From: Bacteroidota bacterium
Lineage (GTDB): Bacteria > Bacteroidota > JABWAT01
DNA: 64,000 bases
Assembly (NCBI GenBank): GCA_020161835.1
Contig: JAIUNL010000005.1
Location: 124,001 to 188,000, forward strand
Reading direction: 5' to 3'
This document shows, one piece after another, positions 52,986 to 62,133 of this stretch (position 1 is its first letter; every line of letters begins with the position of its first letter). Under the pieces are notes generated by a model that was given only the letters and a program-made list of their open reading frames with translations, was not told where the DNA came from and did no database searches. The translations under genes were made by a program, and so were the position numbers.

Positions 52986-53348
52986 TTATTCAGGTTTCTG
53001 AAGTGTTCTTTTTTTTAATTTAACACCAAACTCGTTTTCAATCCGTTCAACATAAACCTTAACCGGAACATTTTCGCCATCCGAAATCACATAGTCAATC
53101 TGGTTTTTATGCAGCAGATAGGCCACATTCGGACCGTATTTATGGGCAATAATACGGGTCACTCCCAATTCGATCATTTTATTCACCACATCCGGACCCA
53201 CATGGCCTTTTTCATTCTGAAATGAATTTGCAATCCAGCTGAAGTGTCCGGAATCTGTATCCAGAACAAGAAAGCCTTCACCCCTTGCAAAGAATTGTGC
53301 TGGCAGGTCTTCAAGGTTGTCTGAAATGGCAGGGATTACGATTTTCAT
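52986..53348 (-). CDS. NifX/NifB-type dinitrogenase-cofactor-like small protein
   Basis: 120 residues from ATG 53348. It fits the DiNase FeMo-co-binding fold: N-terminal MKIVIPAISDNLEDLPAQFFARGEGFLVLDTDSG, then a GHVGPDVVNKMIELGVTRII helix-strand and the GPNVAYLLHKNQIDYVI segment that in relatives reads GPNAxxxLxxxGIxVY. Stand-alone members occur in many non-diazotrophs with unknown roles in metal-cluster handling. No nif genes are present. The upstream in-frame extension was dropped because it would be unlike any family N-terminus. It is immediately followed by the histidine kinase. Confidence 0.75.
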   Translation of the reverse strand: MKIVIPAISDNLEDLPAQFFARGEGFLVLDTDSGHFSWIANSFQNEKGHVGPDVVNKMIELGVTRIIAHKYGPNVAYLLHKNQIDYVISDGENVPVKVYVERIENEFGVKLKKRTLQKPE

Positions 53349-53438
53349 GGAAGTTGAATTGCGTGCTGAAGGAAAATTGCTGAAAAACTTAAAGATAATA
53401 GAAAATTCAGGAAAAGTCTTTGGGGATGAGAAATGGAC

Positions 53439-53466
53439 AAAAAAAAGGGCGACCAACCGGTCGCCC
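53439..53466 (-). terminator. intrinsic terminator of gltBD
   Basis: GGGCGACC-GGTT-GGTCGCCC, an 8-base perfect GC-rich stem with a 4-base loop, is followed on the minus strand by eight T residues (53446-53439). It lies about 105 bases after the gltD stop, beyond a CTTCTTACTTCTAACTTCTC low-complexity repeat (53,551-53,570). Confidence 0.88.
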
Positions 53467-53570
53467 TTACTTCTTACCCCGAAAGTGTTTCCGAGCTTCG
53501 CCGGATCCGCGGTTCGTAAACGAACCTTGGACGGGATCTTCGCTTCGCTCGACTTCTTACTTCTAACTTC

Positions 53571-55007
53571 TCACTTCTTAACGTCTTGTTTCAGCAGATA
53601 CTCATTCACCGTTTCAGCCATTTTACGGCCTTCAGCAATGGCATGAACCACCAACGACGGACCTCTGACTGCATCACCTGCAGCGAAAACTTTTTCAAGG
53701 GAAGTCAATTTATCAGGAGTGGCTTTTACATTACCTCTCGGGTCAAGTTCAACTTTCAATCCGGCAAGCAGGCCCTCATGAACTGGGTGAACAAATCCCA
53801 TTGCAAGCAAAACCAGATCTGCATTGAAAATCCGGTTACTTCCGGGCACTTCCGTCATGTTCATTCTTCCGGATGCATCCTTTTCCCATTTTACTTCAGC
53901 TACTTCGACCTGTTTAACATGGCCGTTTTCACCGATGAATTGTTTGGTCGTCAGATTCCAGTGCCGGTCGCACCCTTCCTCATGCGAAGATGACGTTTTC
54001 ATTGTAAACGGCCAGAATGGCCACGGATTGGCATCATTTCTTTTTTCAGGAGGCTTGGGCATGATTTCGATCTGCGTGACTGATTTTGCTTTTTGGCGGA
54101 TTGAAGTACCCACACAGTCAGAACCCGTGTCCCCCCCACCAATGACCAGAACATGTTTGTCTTTTGCAAGAATCCGCTGATCTTCAGGAATTTCGACGCC
54201 GGCGTTAACCCGGTTTTGCTGGGAAAGAAAATCCATAGCAAAATAAATTCCCTTTTGTTCCCGGCCGGTTGCAGGTAAATCACGGGGTTTCATGGCACCG
54301 ATTGCAATACAAACGGCATCAAATTCTTTAAGCAGTGTTTCTGAGGTGATATCCACACCCACATTCACTCCGGTTTTAATAATGAGCCCTTCAGCTTTCA
54401 TCACGTCAACCCGGCGGTCAATAACACTCTTGCTCAGTTTGAAATCGGGGATTCCAAAACGGAGTAATCCACCAACCGATTCATTTTTTTCAAATAAGGT
54501 GACGGTGTGTCCCCATTTGTTCAATAAATCTGCAGCTGCCAACCCTGCGGGACCTGAGCCAATGACCGCAACGGTTTTCCCGGTTCTGACTTCAGGCGGC
54601 TGAGGTTTGACGAGATCGAGTGAGAAAGCTTTTTCAATGACGGCACATTCATTTTCACGGATGGTAACCGCTTCTTCATGAATATTGAGTACACATCCTT
54701 TTTCACAGGGTGCCGGACAAACCCGACCTGTAAATTCAGGAAAATTATTGGTTGAATGAAGGATGTCAATGGCTTCTCCCCACTCGCCACGGAACATGGC
54801 ATCCTGCCATTCGGGCATTGTGTTTGAAACCGGGCATGAGAACTGGCAGAACGGAATTCCGCAATCCATGCAACGGGAAGCCTGAAGCTGGCGTTCATCA
54901 TCAGCCAGTGTTTGCTCAACTTCACCATAATCGTGAATCCGCTCATGAATCGGGCGGTTTCCGGCATCCCGCCGGGCTACTTCAATAAATCCTGTAGGAT
55001 TTCCCAT
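53571..55007 (-). CDS. gltD: glutamate synthase (NADPH) small subunit
   Basis: 478 residues. It passes electrons from NAD(P)H through FAD and Fe-S clusters to GltB. The N-terminal cysteine sets CMDCGIPFCQFSCPV and CPAPCEKGCVLNI bind [4Fe-4S] clusters; the FAD motif VAVIGSGPAGLAAADLL is near residue 147, the NADPH motif VLVIGGGDTGSDCVGTSIR near 290, and VFAAGDAVRGPSLVVHAIAEGRKMA closes the FAD site. It follows gltB but a 425-base repeat-filled spacer intervenes. Confidence 0.95.
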   Translation of the reverse strand: MGNPTGFIEVARRDAGNRPIHERIHDYGEVEQTLADDERQLQASRCMDCGIPFCQFSCPVSNTMPEWQDAMFRGEWGEAIDILHSTNNFPEFTGRVCPAPCEKGCVLNIHEEAVTIRENECAVIEKAFSLDLVKPQPPEVRTGKTVAVIGSGPAGLAAADLLNKWGHTVTLFEKNESVGGLLRFGIPDFKLSKSVIDRRVDVMKAEGLIIKTGVNVGVDITSETLLKEFDAVCIAIGAMKPRDLPATGREQKGIYFAMDFLSQQNRVNAGVEIPEDQRILAKDKHVLVIGGGDTGSDCVGTSIRQKAKSVTQIEIMPKPPEKRNDANPWPFWPFTMKTSSSHEEGCDRHWNLTTKQFIGENGHVKQVEVAEVKWEKDASGRMNMTEVPGSNRIFNADLVLLAMGFVHPVHEGLLAGLKVELDPRGNVKATPDKLTSLEKVFAAGDAVRGPSLVVHAIAEGRKMAETVNEYLLKQDVKK

Positions 55008-55094
55008 ATCGTTACTTTTTTATTTAAGTGATTAATACAAAATTTGCTCGCTGAGACGCAAAGGTTTTTGGGTTTAAGTTCCTATAACTGTCCT

Positions 55095-55215
55095 AAATCT
55101 GTCATCCTGAGGGATCCCGAAAGCTTTCGGGATTTTATCGAAGGATGTTGTTCCGCATGATGTCGCCCTTCGATACTATTTTTTCTTCGAAAAAATCACT
55201 CAGGGTGACAATAAT
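55095..55215. repeat. palindromic element with GTCATCCTGAG ... CTCAGGGTGAC arms
   Basis: Outer arms GTCATCCTGAG (55,100-55,110) and CTCAGGGTGAC (55,199-55,209) are near-complementary. An inner perfect palindrome ATCCCGAAAGCTTTCGGGAT lies at 55,114-55,133, and CTTCGA words follow. This resembles dispersed CCTGAG/CTCAGG elements common in this group of genomes. Confidence 0.7.
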
Positions 55216-55235
55216 TTCCTACTGCCTAACATCCA

Positions 55236-55350
55236 AACCACCCCGGCTTCGCCACCCCCCGAAAGCGTTCGGGGCAGGCTCTCCTTGAAAAGGAGGGGAA
55301 TCATTACCTAACAGCCAATAGCTAACAGCTTATGCCTTAAACCTTACGCC
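55236..55350. repeat. composite modular repeat, copy B (inverted relative to copy A)
   Basis: Read on the minus strand: GGCGTAAGGTTTAAGGCATA, CTGTTAGGTAATGATTCCCC, CCTCCTTTTCAAGGAGAGCC, TGCCCCGAACGCTTTCGGGG, GGCGAAGCCGGGGTGGTT. This is nearly identical over ~68 bases to 49,582-49,650, in the opposite orientation. Confidence 0.8.
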
Positions 55351-55365
55351 TCTGCCCCGTCACTT

Positions 55366-55430
55366 CGACTCCGCTCAGTGTCCGGGTTGCCTTTTCCCCG
55401 TCCCCTGTCCCTTGTCACCTGTCACCGGCT
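55366..55430. repeat. CACTTCGACTCCGCTCAGTG plus GTCCCCTGTCCC repeats
   Basis: Contains a second copy of CACTTCGACTCCGCTCAGTG (also 46,450-46,469) and the 18-base CGTCCCCTGTCCCTTGTC shared with 1283-1310. These complete the 55,008-55,432 spacer, in which no gene is visible. Confidence 0.7.
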
Positions 55431-55432
55431 GT

Positions 55433-58400
55433 TTAATATCTCAAATGCGGTTCATCTTCAGTTGCGGCCAGTTTTTCTTTCAGGGCAATCAGTTTTTGTT
55501 CTTCAAGGACTTTCTTGTATTCCAGCGGAATTACTTTCACAAACATCGGCTGATACTCATCCCAGTTCACCAGGATTTTCTCTGCAACCAGACTGTTGGT
55601 GTGATGCAGGTGATTATTGATGTACCGCTGAAGTTCAGTGATATCAGTAGAGTTATCCAGTTTTGAAAGTTCAACCAGTCCTTTGTTGCAGTAATAATCA
55701 AACGTACCGTCAACATCGAGAACGTAGGCAATACCGCCACTCATCCCGGCAGCGAAATTTCTTCCGGTTTTGCCCAGAACAACTGTCCGACCACCGGTCA
55801 TGTATTCGCAACAGTGATCACCAACACCTTCCACAACTGCAACTGCACCAGAATTCCGTACGCAGAAGCGTTCTCCGGCAATTCCTCTGATGTAAACTTC
55901 ACCACTGGTGGCGCCGTACATCAGGGTGTTACCCACGATGATATTGTCTTCCGGTTTAAAGGTTGCTGCAGAAGGCGGTACAACCACAATCTTTCCGCCA
56001 CACAGTCCTTTACCGAGGTAATCGTTTGAGTCCCCTTCCAGACGGAACGTAATGCCCTTTGTCAGAAACGCACCAAAACTCTGTCCGGCAGAACCGATGA
56101 AACGGGCATTGATGGTATCTTCCGGTAAACCGGCATCCCCGTAAATTTTGGAAATTTTACCACTGAGCATGGCACCGACCGTCCGGTCAACGTTGGTAAT
56201 CGGCTTGGCGATCCAGACTTTTTCTTTATTCTTGATGGCAGAGTTCGCCTGTTTGATCAGGTCATAATCAAGCTGCTCATCAATGTCGTGCTTCTGAGCC
56301 TGAACATTGCGGATGGCATATTTTTTGGCTTCTGCCGGAACGTAAACCAATCTTGAAACATCCACTTTTTTTGCTTTCCAGTTATCGGGGAAAGTTCTGG
56401 TGGTGAGCAGATCAGCACGGCCTACGAGATCATCAAATTTGGTCACGCCCATATCGGCCATGATTTCACGGATTTCTTCAGCAAGGAACCGGAAATAATT
56501 CACCAGATGATCAGAATCACCGATAAACCGTTTTCTCATTTCCTCATCCTGGGTTGCAACCCCAACCGGACACGTATTCAGATGGCATTTTCTCATCATC
56601 ACACAGCCGAGAACAACAAGAGCACCGGTTGCAAAGGCAAATTCTTCAGCGCCCAGCAAACCACCGATGATCACATCCAGACCGGTTTTAAACTGTCCGT
56701 CTGTCTGGAGTTTCACACGGCCACGAAGGTTGTTCATAACCAGCGTCTGGTGAGATTCCGAAATTCCCATTTCCATGGGGAGACCGGCATATTTGATAGA
56801 ACTTTGAGGTGAAGCACCCGTTCCACCTTCAGCACCGCTGATGATAATCACGTCAGCCTTGGCTTTCGCAACACCGGCAGCTACCGTTCCGACACCATCC
56901 TCAGAAACCAGTTTCACACTGATCTTGGCATCCGGATTGGTACACTTCAAATCGAAAATGAGCTGTTTCAGATCTTCGATGGAATAAATATCGTGGTGCG
57001 GCGGAGGTGAAATCAGCGTAATGCCAGGCGTCGAGTGACGAAGCTTGGCAATGATTTTATTCACTTTCAATCCGGGAAGCTGTCCGCCTTCTCCCGGTTT
57101 TGCACCCTGAGCAATTTTAATCTGGATTTCATCGGCATTCATCAGGTAATTGGCTGTAACCCCAAAACGACCAGAGGCAACCTGCTTAACCGCACTTCTC
57201 AGACTGGATCCGTCTGCCTGCTTTTTGAACCGTTCGCTGTCTTCGCCGCCTTCACCGGTATTCGACTTACCGCCGATGGTGTTCATGGCTTTGGCCATGG
57301 CTTCGTGCGCTTCTTTACTGATGGAACCAAAGCTCATGGCACCGGTAATAAACCGTTTGGTGATCGATTCACCCGATTCAACCAGATCAATGGAAATCGG
57401 ATTCCGTTTATAATCGAGGAATCCACGCAGAAAAATAGGTTTTCTGTTATTCGTGTTGATGTGAGTGGTGAACTCTTTAAATTTCTTGTAATCGTTTGTG
57501 CGGGTTGCCCATTGAAGGAGGGCAATTCCCTGCGGATCCCAGGCGTGGGCTTCGCCATCTTTCCGGTACTGATAAAACCCAAAAGTTTTGGTTAGTCCAG
57601 GTTTACCGGCAGAGAAAAACTGTCCGTGAGTAATCAGTGCTTCACGCTGAAGTTCTTCGAATCCAAGTCCGCCGATGCGGGAAGAAGTACCTGTGAAATA
57701 TTTCTTGATGACTTCTTCGCCGATACCGATGGCTTCAAAAATCTGGGAACCGTGATAACTGCGAAGGGTTGAAATTCCCATTTTCGACAGAATTTTCAGC
57801 AAGCCGGCATCAATCGCCTTAATGAAATACTCACTGGCTTTTTCATATTCTTTGTGGATTTTTCCGGTCTGAACCAAATCATGGATTACGGCAAAAGCAC
57901 CATAAGGATTAATGAGACTGGCTCCGTATCCGATTAGAAGTGCAAAATGGTGAACTTCTCTCGGCTCGGCAGTTTCAATAACCAAACCAACCTGCATCCG
58001 CTTTTTAGCGTGGATGAGATGGTGATGAACAGCAGCCGTTGCAAGTAAGGACGGAATCGGGGCAAAATCTTCGCTGATTCCACGATCACTCAAAACGATG
58101 TAATTGTACTTGTCATCCACTGCTTTTTCAGCATCGGCACACAAACGGGCAACTGCTTTTTCAAGCGCATCGGGTCCGCCATTTGCCGGGAATAACATAT
58201 CGAGCGTGATGTGACGGAAGCCTTCTTCGTTCAGATCAAGCAGTTTTGCGAAATCGGTGTTGGTTACAATCGGGGTTCTGAACCGGATTGATTTACAATG
58301 GGACGGCGTATCGACCAGAACATTCTGGGAAACTGAGCCGATGTAATTGCTCAGCGACATCACCAATCCTTCACGGATCGGATCGATAGGCGGATTGGTC

Positions 58401-59959
58401 ACCTGAGCGAACAACTGACGGAAATAGGTGAAAAGCCGGTATGGTTTTTCGGAAAGAACAGCCAGAGGTGTGTCATTTCCCATGGAACCGGTCGGTTCAT
58501 AACCTTCAGCAGCCATCGGGGTGATAACCGATTCGATGTCTTCCTTGTTGTAGGCAAACACTTTCAGATATTTCTGAAGATCTTCACCCAAACCGGAAGT
58601 CACTTTGGTTTTCGATTCAATTTTGTTCAGTTCCAGACGGCTTTCTTTCAGCCATTGCTGGTACGGATGGAGTTTTGCAAGCTGGGATTTCAGTTCATTA
58701 TCGGGAACAATGATGCCCAATTTGGTATCCACCAGCAGAATTTTACCCGGACGGAGACGTCCTTTTTCACGGATCTGGTCAGCAGGGAAAACCTGGCAGC
58801 CGACTTCAGAACCCATGACGATCAGATCATCTTTAGTAATCAGGTAACGGGAAGGACGAAGTCCGTTTCTGTCGAGCGTTCCGCCAACAAAACGTCCGTC
58901 AGAGAAAACGATCGAAGCAGGACCATCCCACGGCTCCATAATCGTCGAATAAAATTCGTAATAAGCTTTCAGGGAATCCGGAATCGGGTTTTTATCATTC
59001 CAGGATTCAGGAATCAGCATAGAGAGCACCATCGGCAGCGGACGACCGGCCAAGTGCAGGAATTCCAGTGCATTATCAAGTGATGCAGAATCACTTTTGC
59101 CCGGTTCAATAATCGGGAACAGCTTCTGAATGTCGTTGCCGAATACTTCGGTTTTCAGCAGACCTTCACGGGCTTTCATCCAGTTGCGGTTACCCTTGAT
59201 GGTGTTGATTTCACCGTTGTGGGCAAGATACCGGAAAGGCTGAGCCAGATCCCAGGTCGGGAAGGTGTTGGTGCTGAAGCGGCTGTGAACCAGAGAAATG
59301 GCACTGGTCATGGCCGGATCTGCCAGATCGGGAAAATAATCCTTCACCTGCTGAGGGGTTAACATCCCCTTGTAAATAAAGACTTTAGACGATAAGCTCG
59401 GGAAGTAAAACGCCCGTTTTTGCTTCATATCCGAATTGCGGACGGCATTTTCGCTGAGCTTCCGGGCGATGAATAATTTACGCTCCAGTTCATCCTGCTC
59501 GTAATTCCCGGTCAGGAAAACCTGTTTCATCACCGGTTCAGATGTTCTTGAAATCTCACCGAGGCAGGCACTGTTAACCGGAATTTCACGGTATCCGATG
59601 AGGGTCAGTCCTTCCTGTTTGGCGATATCTTCAAAAATCTTGAGGCACTTTTCAGCTTCTTTGGTGTCTTTCGGAAGGAAGACACAGCCGGCGCCATACG
59701 TACCGGGTGCAGGAAGTTTGATTCCCTTGCTGATAAAAAAGTCGTGGGGAATCTGCATGAGAATACCGGCACCGTCACCTGAAACGTTATCGGCACCTTC
59801 GGCGCCACGGTGAGTCATGTTAACCAGTACATCCAAACCACGGCGAACGATTTCGTGGGATTTATTACCCTTGATGCTGGCAACAAAGCCGATTCCGCAG
59901 GCATCATGTTCATTTTCGGGATTGTACATCCCCTGGGCTTCAGGTAATCCTGTTTGCAT
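55433..59959 (-). CDS. gltB: glutamate synthase (GOGAT) large subunit
   Basis: 1508 residues, full length. It transfers the glutamine amide to 2-oxoglutarate. Cys21 in ENEHDACGIGF is the class II amidotransferase nucleophile, exposed after removal of a 20-residue propeptide. The order is GATase (1-~420), central, FMN synthase domain (with STPGITLISPPPHHDIYSIEDL and ISGAEGGTGASP), the 3Fe-4S ligands in CVMMRKCHLNTCPVG near residue 1130, and the C-terminal GXGXG beta-helix (GDHCCEYMTGGRTVVLGKTGRNFAAGMSGGIAYV). gltD lies downstream. Confidence 0.97.
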   Translation of the reverse strand: MQTGLPEAQGMYNPENEHDACGIGFVASIKGNKSHEIVRRGLDVLVNMTHRGAEGADNVSGDGAGILMQIPHDFFISKGIKLPAPGTYGAGCVFLPKDTKEAEKCLKIFEDIAKQEGLTLIGYREIPVNSACLGEISRTSEPVMKQVFLTGNYEQDELERKLFIARKLSENAVRNSDMKQKRAFYFPSLSSKVFIYKGMLTPQQVKDYFPDLADPAMTSAISLVHSRFSTNTFPTWDLAQPFRYLAHNGEINTIKGNRNWMKAREGLLKTEVFGNDIQKLFPIIEPGKSDSASLDNALEFLHLAGRPLPMVLSMLIPESWNDKNPIPDSLKAYYEFYSTIMEPWDGPASIVFSDGRFVGGTLDRNGLRPSRYLITKDDLIVMGSEVGCQVFPADQIREKGRLRPGKILLVDTKLGIIVPDNELKSQLAKLHPYQQWLKESRLELNKIESKTKVTSGLGEDLQKYLKVFAYNKEDIESVITPMAAEGYEPTGSMGNDTPLAVLSEKPYRLFTYFRQLFAQVTNPPIDPIREGLVMSLSNYIGSVSQNVLVDTPSHCKSIRFRTPIVTNTDFAKLLDLNEEGFRHITLDMLFPANGGPDALEKAVARLCADAEKAVDDKYNYIVLSDRGISEDFAPIPSLLATAAVHHHLIHAKKRMQVGLVIETAEPREVHHFALLIGYGASLINPYGAFAVIHDLVQTGKIHKEYEKASEYFIKAIDAGLLKILSKMGISTLRSYHGSQIFEAIGIGEEVIKKYFTGTSSRIGGLGFEELQREALITHGQFFSAGKPGLTKTFGFYQYRKDGEAHAWDPQGIALLQWATRTNDYKKFKEFTTHINTNNRKPIFLRGFLDYKRNPISIDLVESGESITKRFITGAMSFGSISKEAHEAMAKAMNTIGGKSNTGEGGEDSERFKKQADGSSLRSAVKQVASGRFGVTANYLMNADEIQIKIAQGAKPGEGGQLPGLKVNKIIAKLRHSTPGITLISPPPHHDIYSIEDLKQLIFDLKCTNPDAKISVKLVSEDGVGTVAAGVAKAKADVIIISGAEGGTGASPQSSIKYAGLPMEMGISESHQTLVMNNLRGRVKLQTDGQFKTGLDVIIGGLLGAEEFAFATGALVVLGCVMMRKCHLNTCPVGVATQDEEMRKRFIGDSDHLVNYFRFLAEEIREIMADMGVTKFDDLVGRADLLTTRTFPDNWKAKKVDVSRLVYVPAEAKKYAIRNVQAQKHDIDEQLDYDLIKQANSAIKNKEKVWIAKPITNVDRTVGAMLSGKISKIYGDAGLPEDTINARFIGSAGQSFGAFLTKGITFRLEGDSNDYLGKGLCGGKIVVVPPSAATFKPEDNIIVGNTLMYGATSGEVYIRGIAGERFCVRNSGAVAVVEGVGDHCCEYMTGGRTVVLGKTGRNFAAGMSGGIAYVLDVDGTFDYYCNKGLVELSKLDNSTDITELQRYINNHLHHTNSLVAEKILVNWDEYQPMFVKVIPLEYKKVLEEQKLIALKEKLAATEDEPHLRY

Positions 59960-60145
59960 AATTTTTCAATGAGTTAATGAAATGAAAAGCTGAATGAGTC
60001 ATTTTTCCGTGTTTCGCATCAGGTGCGGGAGAATTCTCCGACCGGAAAAACGAGTAACCAAGGCATAGACCAAATGAATGGATTCAGGGTAGAATCGGGT
60101 ATATAGTGCAGGATAAGAGTATGGGGTGGTAACTTCCTGCTGCCA

Positions 60146-60178
60146 AAATGAAATCATAATTGTGTCAGAATTTCATTT
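60146..60178 (-). promoter_or_regulatory. inverted repeat at the 5' end of the gltB transcript
   Basis: AAATGAAAT (60,146-60,154) and ATTTCATTT (60,170-60,178) form a 9-base perfect inverted repeat just downstream of the -7 box. It could be an operator overlapping the start of transcription or a 5' stem-loop. Role not known. Confidence 0.45.
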
Positions 60179-60187
60179 AATGAGGTG

Positions 60188-60219
60188 CAAATATAAGGAA
60201 ATTAAGGAAAAGAGGACAA
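60188..60219 (-). promoter_or_regulatory. gltB promoter, Bacteroidota type
   Basis: TTG (60219-60217), 21-base spacer, TATATTTG (60195-60188) on the minus strand. Expected start near 60181, giving a leader of ~220 bases to the gltB ATG at 59959, in which no convincing leader peptide was seen. Confidence 0.65.
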
Positions 60220-60280
60220 TTTACTGAAGGATTTAAAGGAGAATCTAATAGTTTTTTAAAAAGGGGTATTGAGTTTTATT

Positions 60281-60340
60281 CCCCCTCCGACGGGGAGCCT
60301 GTCCCGAACGCTTTCGGGAGGGTAAGGGGGTGGGTTTTGG
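60281..60340. repeat. partial relative of the composite repeat
   Basis: CCCCCTCCGACGGGGAGCCT, CCCGAACGCTTTCGGG and GGGGGTGGGTTTT follow the same order as copy A at 49,586-49,650, but with different link bases. The surrounding 60,220-60,676 spacer holds further repeats and no credible gene; a 135-codon frame across it is read as spurious. Confidence 0.65.
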
Positions 60341-60577
60341 GAACCACCAAATTTCAAAAATGCAAATTCCCTTTTTCCACGGACGATATGACCTCATCCC
60401 CGGCCCTTCTCCCATGGGAGAAGGGTGTAAATACCGGAGGAAATCCTGATTTTGCCTTTTTATTACGCTGAAACGGATGGCATCTTGGTAACCCCGTGCC
60501 CCTCGATACTCAGCCTGCGGCTGAACTCGGGGTCCGGGGTTTAGATTCCCCAAAATTTGCCAATACCCCAGAACTAC

Positions 60578-60634
60578 GATGCATCGTGGCTCTATGAAAA
60601 CCAAATAACAGAGACGCCCATATAGGGCGTCTCT
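60578..60634. repeat. AGAGACGCCC-ATATA-GGGCGTCTCT palindrome, copy 1
   Basis: A perfect 10-base stem with a 5-base loop (60,610-60,634), preceded by ATCGTGGCTCTAT. A second, slightly diverged copy lies at 62,423-62,460 on the other side of the phosphate transporter gene. It is about 40 bases after the transporter stop and might also help stop its transcript, though no U-tract follows. Confidence 0.75.
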
Positions 60635-60676
60635 ACCACAAAAACCAAACAAAAACCAAATCTCAAAAACTAAAAA

Positions 60677-62092
60677 TCAGACCAGAATCCACCTAAAAAG
60701 GAGGAAAAGGACACCGGACAGTAGCATGGTAATAGGTAAAGTTACCAGCCAGGCAATCAGGATATTTTTAACCGTTCCAAGCTGAAGGTTTCCGAAGCCG
60801 CCGGTTGAAACCATGGTTCCGGCAATACCTGAAGATAAAACGTGTGTTGTTGAAACCGGTAACCCAAAGGCAGTTGAAACCCCGATGGTACTTGCTGCAA
60901 CCAGTTCGGCACTGGCGCCTTGAGCATAAGTGAGGTGTTTATTTCCGATTTTTTCTCCGATGGTGACCACAATCCGTTTCCAGCCAACCATGGTACCCAA
61001 ACCAAGAGAAAGTGAAATCATGAGCAATACCCAAAACGGGGCATATTCGGTGTAGGTTTTCAATGCGGCGACCGACTGTTTCAATTCCTTTTGTTCTTCT
61101 TTGGTCAGATTAAGAAGAGGTTTGTCAACATGCCGTTTTAATATTTCGTCAATTTTTTTAGAGATCAGTAAAATATCTTTTCTCATTTCAAACTGGCTGG
61201 AATCGGGAACATAGGAAAATGAAGTTTTGGAATCGGTGATCACCTTCAGGACGGCAATTTTTTCCACAACCAATTCGTGATTTTTCTTATCTTCTTCATT
61301 CAATCTTGACAGTTCGATGTGGTAAAACATGCTTTCAACCTGAGAAATCTGCTTATTTAATTCCAAAGGTGATTTCGCATGATCAATGGCAAAATAGGCC
61401 GGCACAATCCCGATCAGAATGATCATCATCAGACCAACACCCTTTTGTCCGTCATTGGATCCGTGGAAAAACGAAACCAGTGTACAGGTCACCACCAAAA
61501 TTGCCCTTATCCACATTGGCGGGGGCACACCCGGTTCTGGCTCCTCGAATATGATTTTATTTTTGATCACCTTCATGAGTAAAGCCATCAATCCCAGAGC
61601 AACTGCAAATCCGAAAATGGGAGAAATGAGCAGCGAAAGTCCCACATCCTGAACTTTGTTCCAGTTCAATGCAACGGCCTGACTGTCAGGCAAAAGTAAA
61701 TAGGCAATTCCAACACCAAAGATGGAACCCAGCAGAGTGTGCGAACTTGAACAGGGCAACCCGTAATACCAGGTCCAGAGATTCCAGGCAATGGCGGTAA
61801 TAATCAGAGCAAGAATCATGGACAGACTGTGGAGAATGTTGTTGTCTACAAGGACTTCCGTCGGAAGCAGGTTTAAAATCCCCATGGCAACGGCAATTCC
61901 GCCGGCAAAAACGCCAATAAAATTCCACATACCCGACCAGATTACGGCTGTAATGGGTTTCAGCGTGTTCGTATAAATGACGGTTGCAACCGCATTGGCG
62001 GTATCATGAAATCCGTTAATAAATTCAAAAGCACAGGCGGCAAGGATACAAATCAGGAGTAGAATGGTGAGTGAACTGTCTAAACCGAACAT
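60677..62092 (-). CDS. PiT-family inorganic phosphate transporter
   Basis: 471 residues from ATG 62092. The two PiT repeats are visible: FEFINGFHDTANAVATVIYTNTL at the N-terminus and SFFHGSNDGQKGVGLMMIIL in the middle, followed by the C-terminal half with AQGASAELVAASTIGVSTAFGLPVSTTHVLSSGIAG. Between them is a long cytoplasmic charged insert (~residues 255-350). About ten membrane segments. Family members move phosphate with Na+ or H+; a few carry sulfate, but PiT phosphate is the usual substrate. No PhoU-like gene is adjacent. Confidence 0.92.
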   Translation of the reverse strand: MFGLDSSLTILLLICILAACAFEFINGFHDTANAVATVIYTNTLKPITAVIWSGMWNFIGVFAGGIAVAMGILNLLPTEVLVDNNILHSLSMILALIITAIAWNLWTWYYGLPCSSSHTLLGSIFGVGIAYLLLPDSQAVALNWNKVQDVGLSLLISPIFGFAVALGLMALLMKVIKNKIIFEEPEPGVPPPMWIRAILVVTCTLVSFFHGSNDGQKGVGLMMIILIGIVPAYFAIDHAKSPLELNKQISQVESMFYHIELSRLNEEDKKNHELVVEKIAVLKVITDSKTSFSYVPDSSQFEMRKDILLISKKIDEILKRHVDKPLLNLTKEEQKELKQSVAALKTYTEYAPFWVLLMISLSLGLGTMVGWKRIVVTIGEKIGNKHLTYAQGASAELVAASTIGVSTAFGLPVSTTHVLSSGIAGTMVSTGGFGNLQLGTVKNILIAWLVTLPITMLLSGVLFLLFRWILV

Positions 62093-62125
62093 TGCGATCT
62101 TTCTATTTAGTGGATTGAAGCGCTG

Positions 62126-62133
62126 CAAATTTA
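62126..62133 (-). promoter_or_regulatory. -7 box before the PiT transporter gene
   Basis: TAAATTTG on the minus strand matches TAnnTTTG, 33 bases before the ATG. No clear -33 TTTG partner. Confidence 0.4.

Noticed and set aside
60245..60652. 135-codon minus-strand frame
   Set aside because: It runs through several dispersed repeats and palindromes and has no start signal or recognisable domain.
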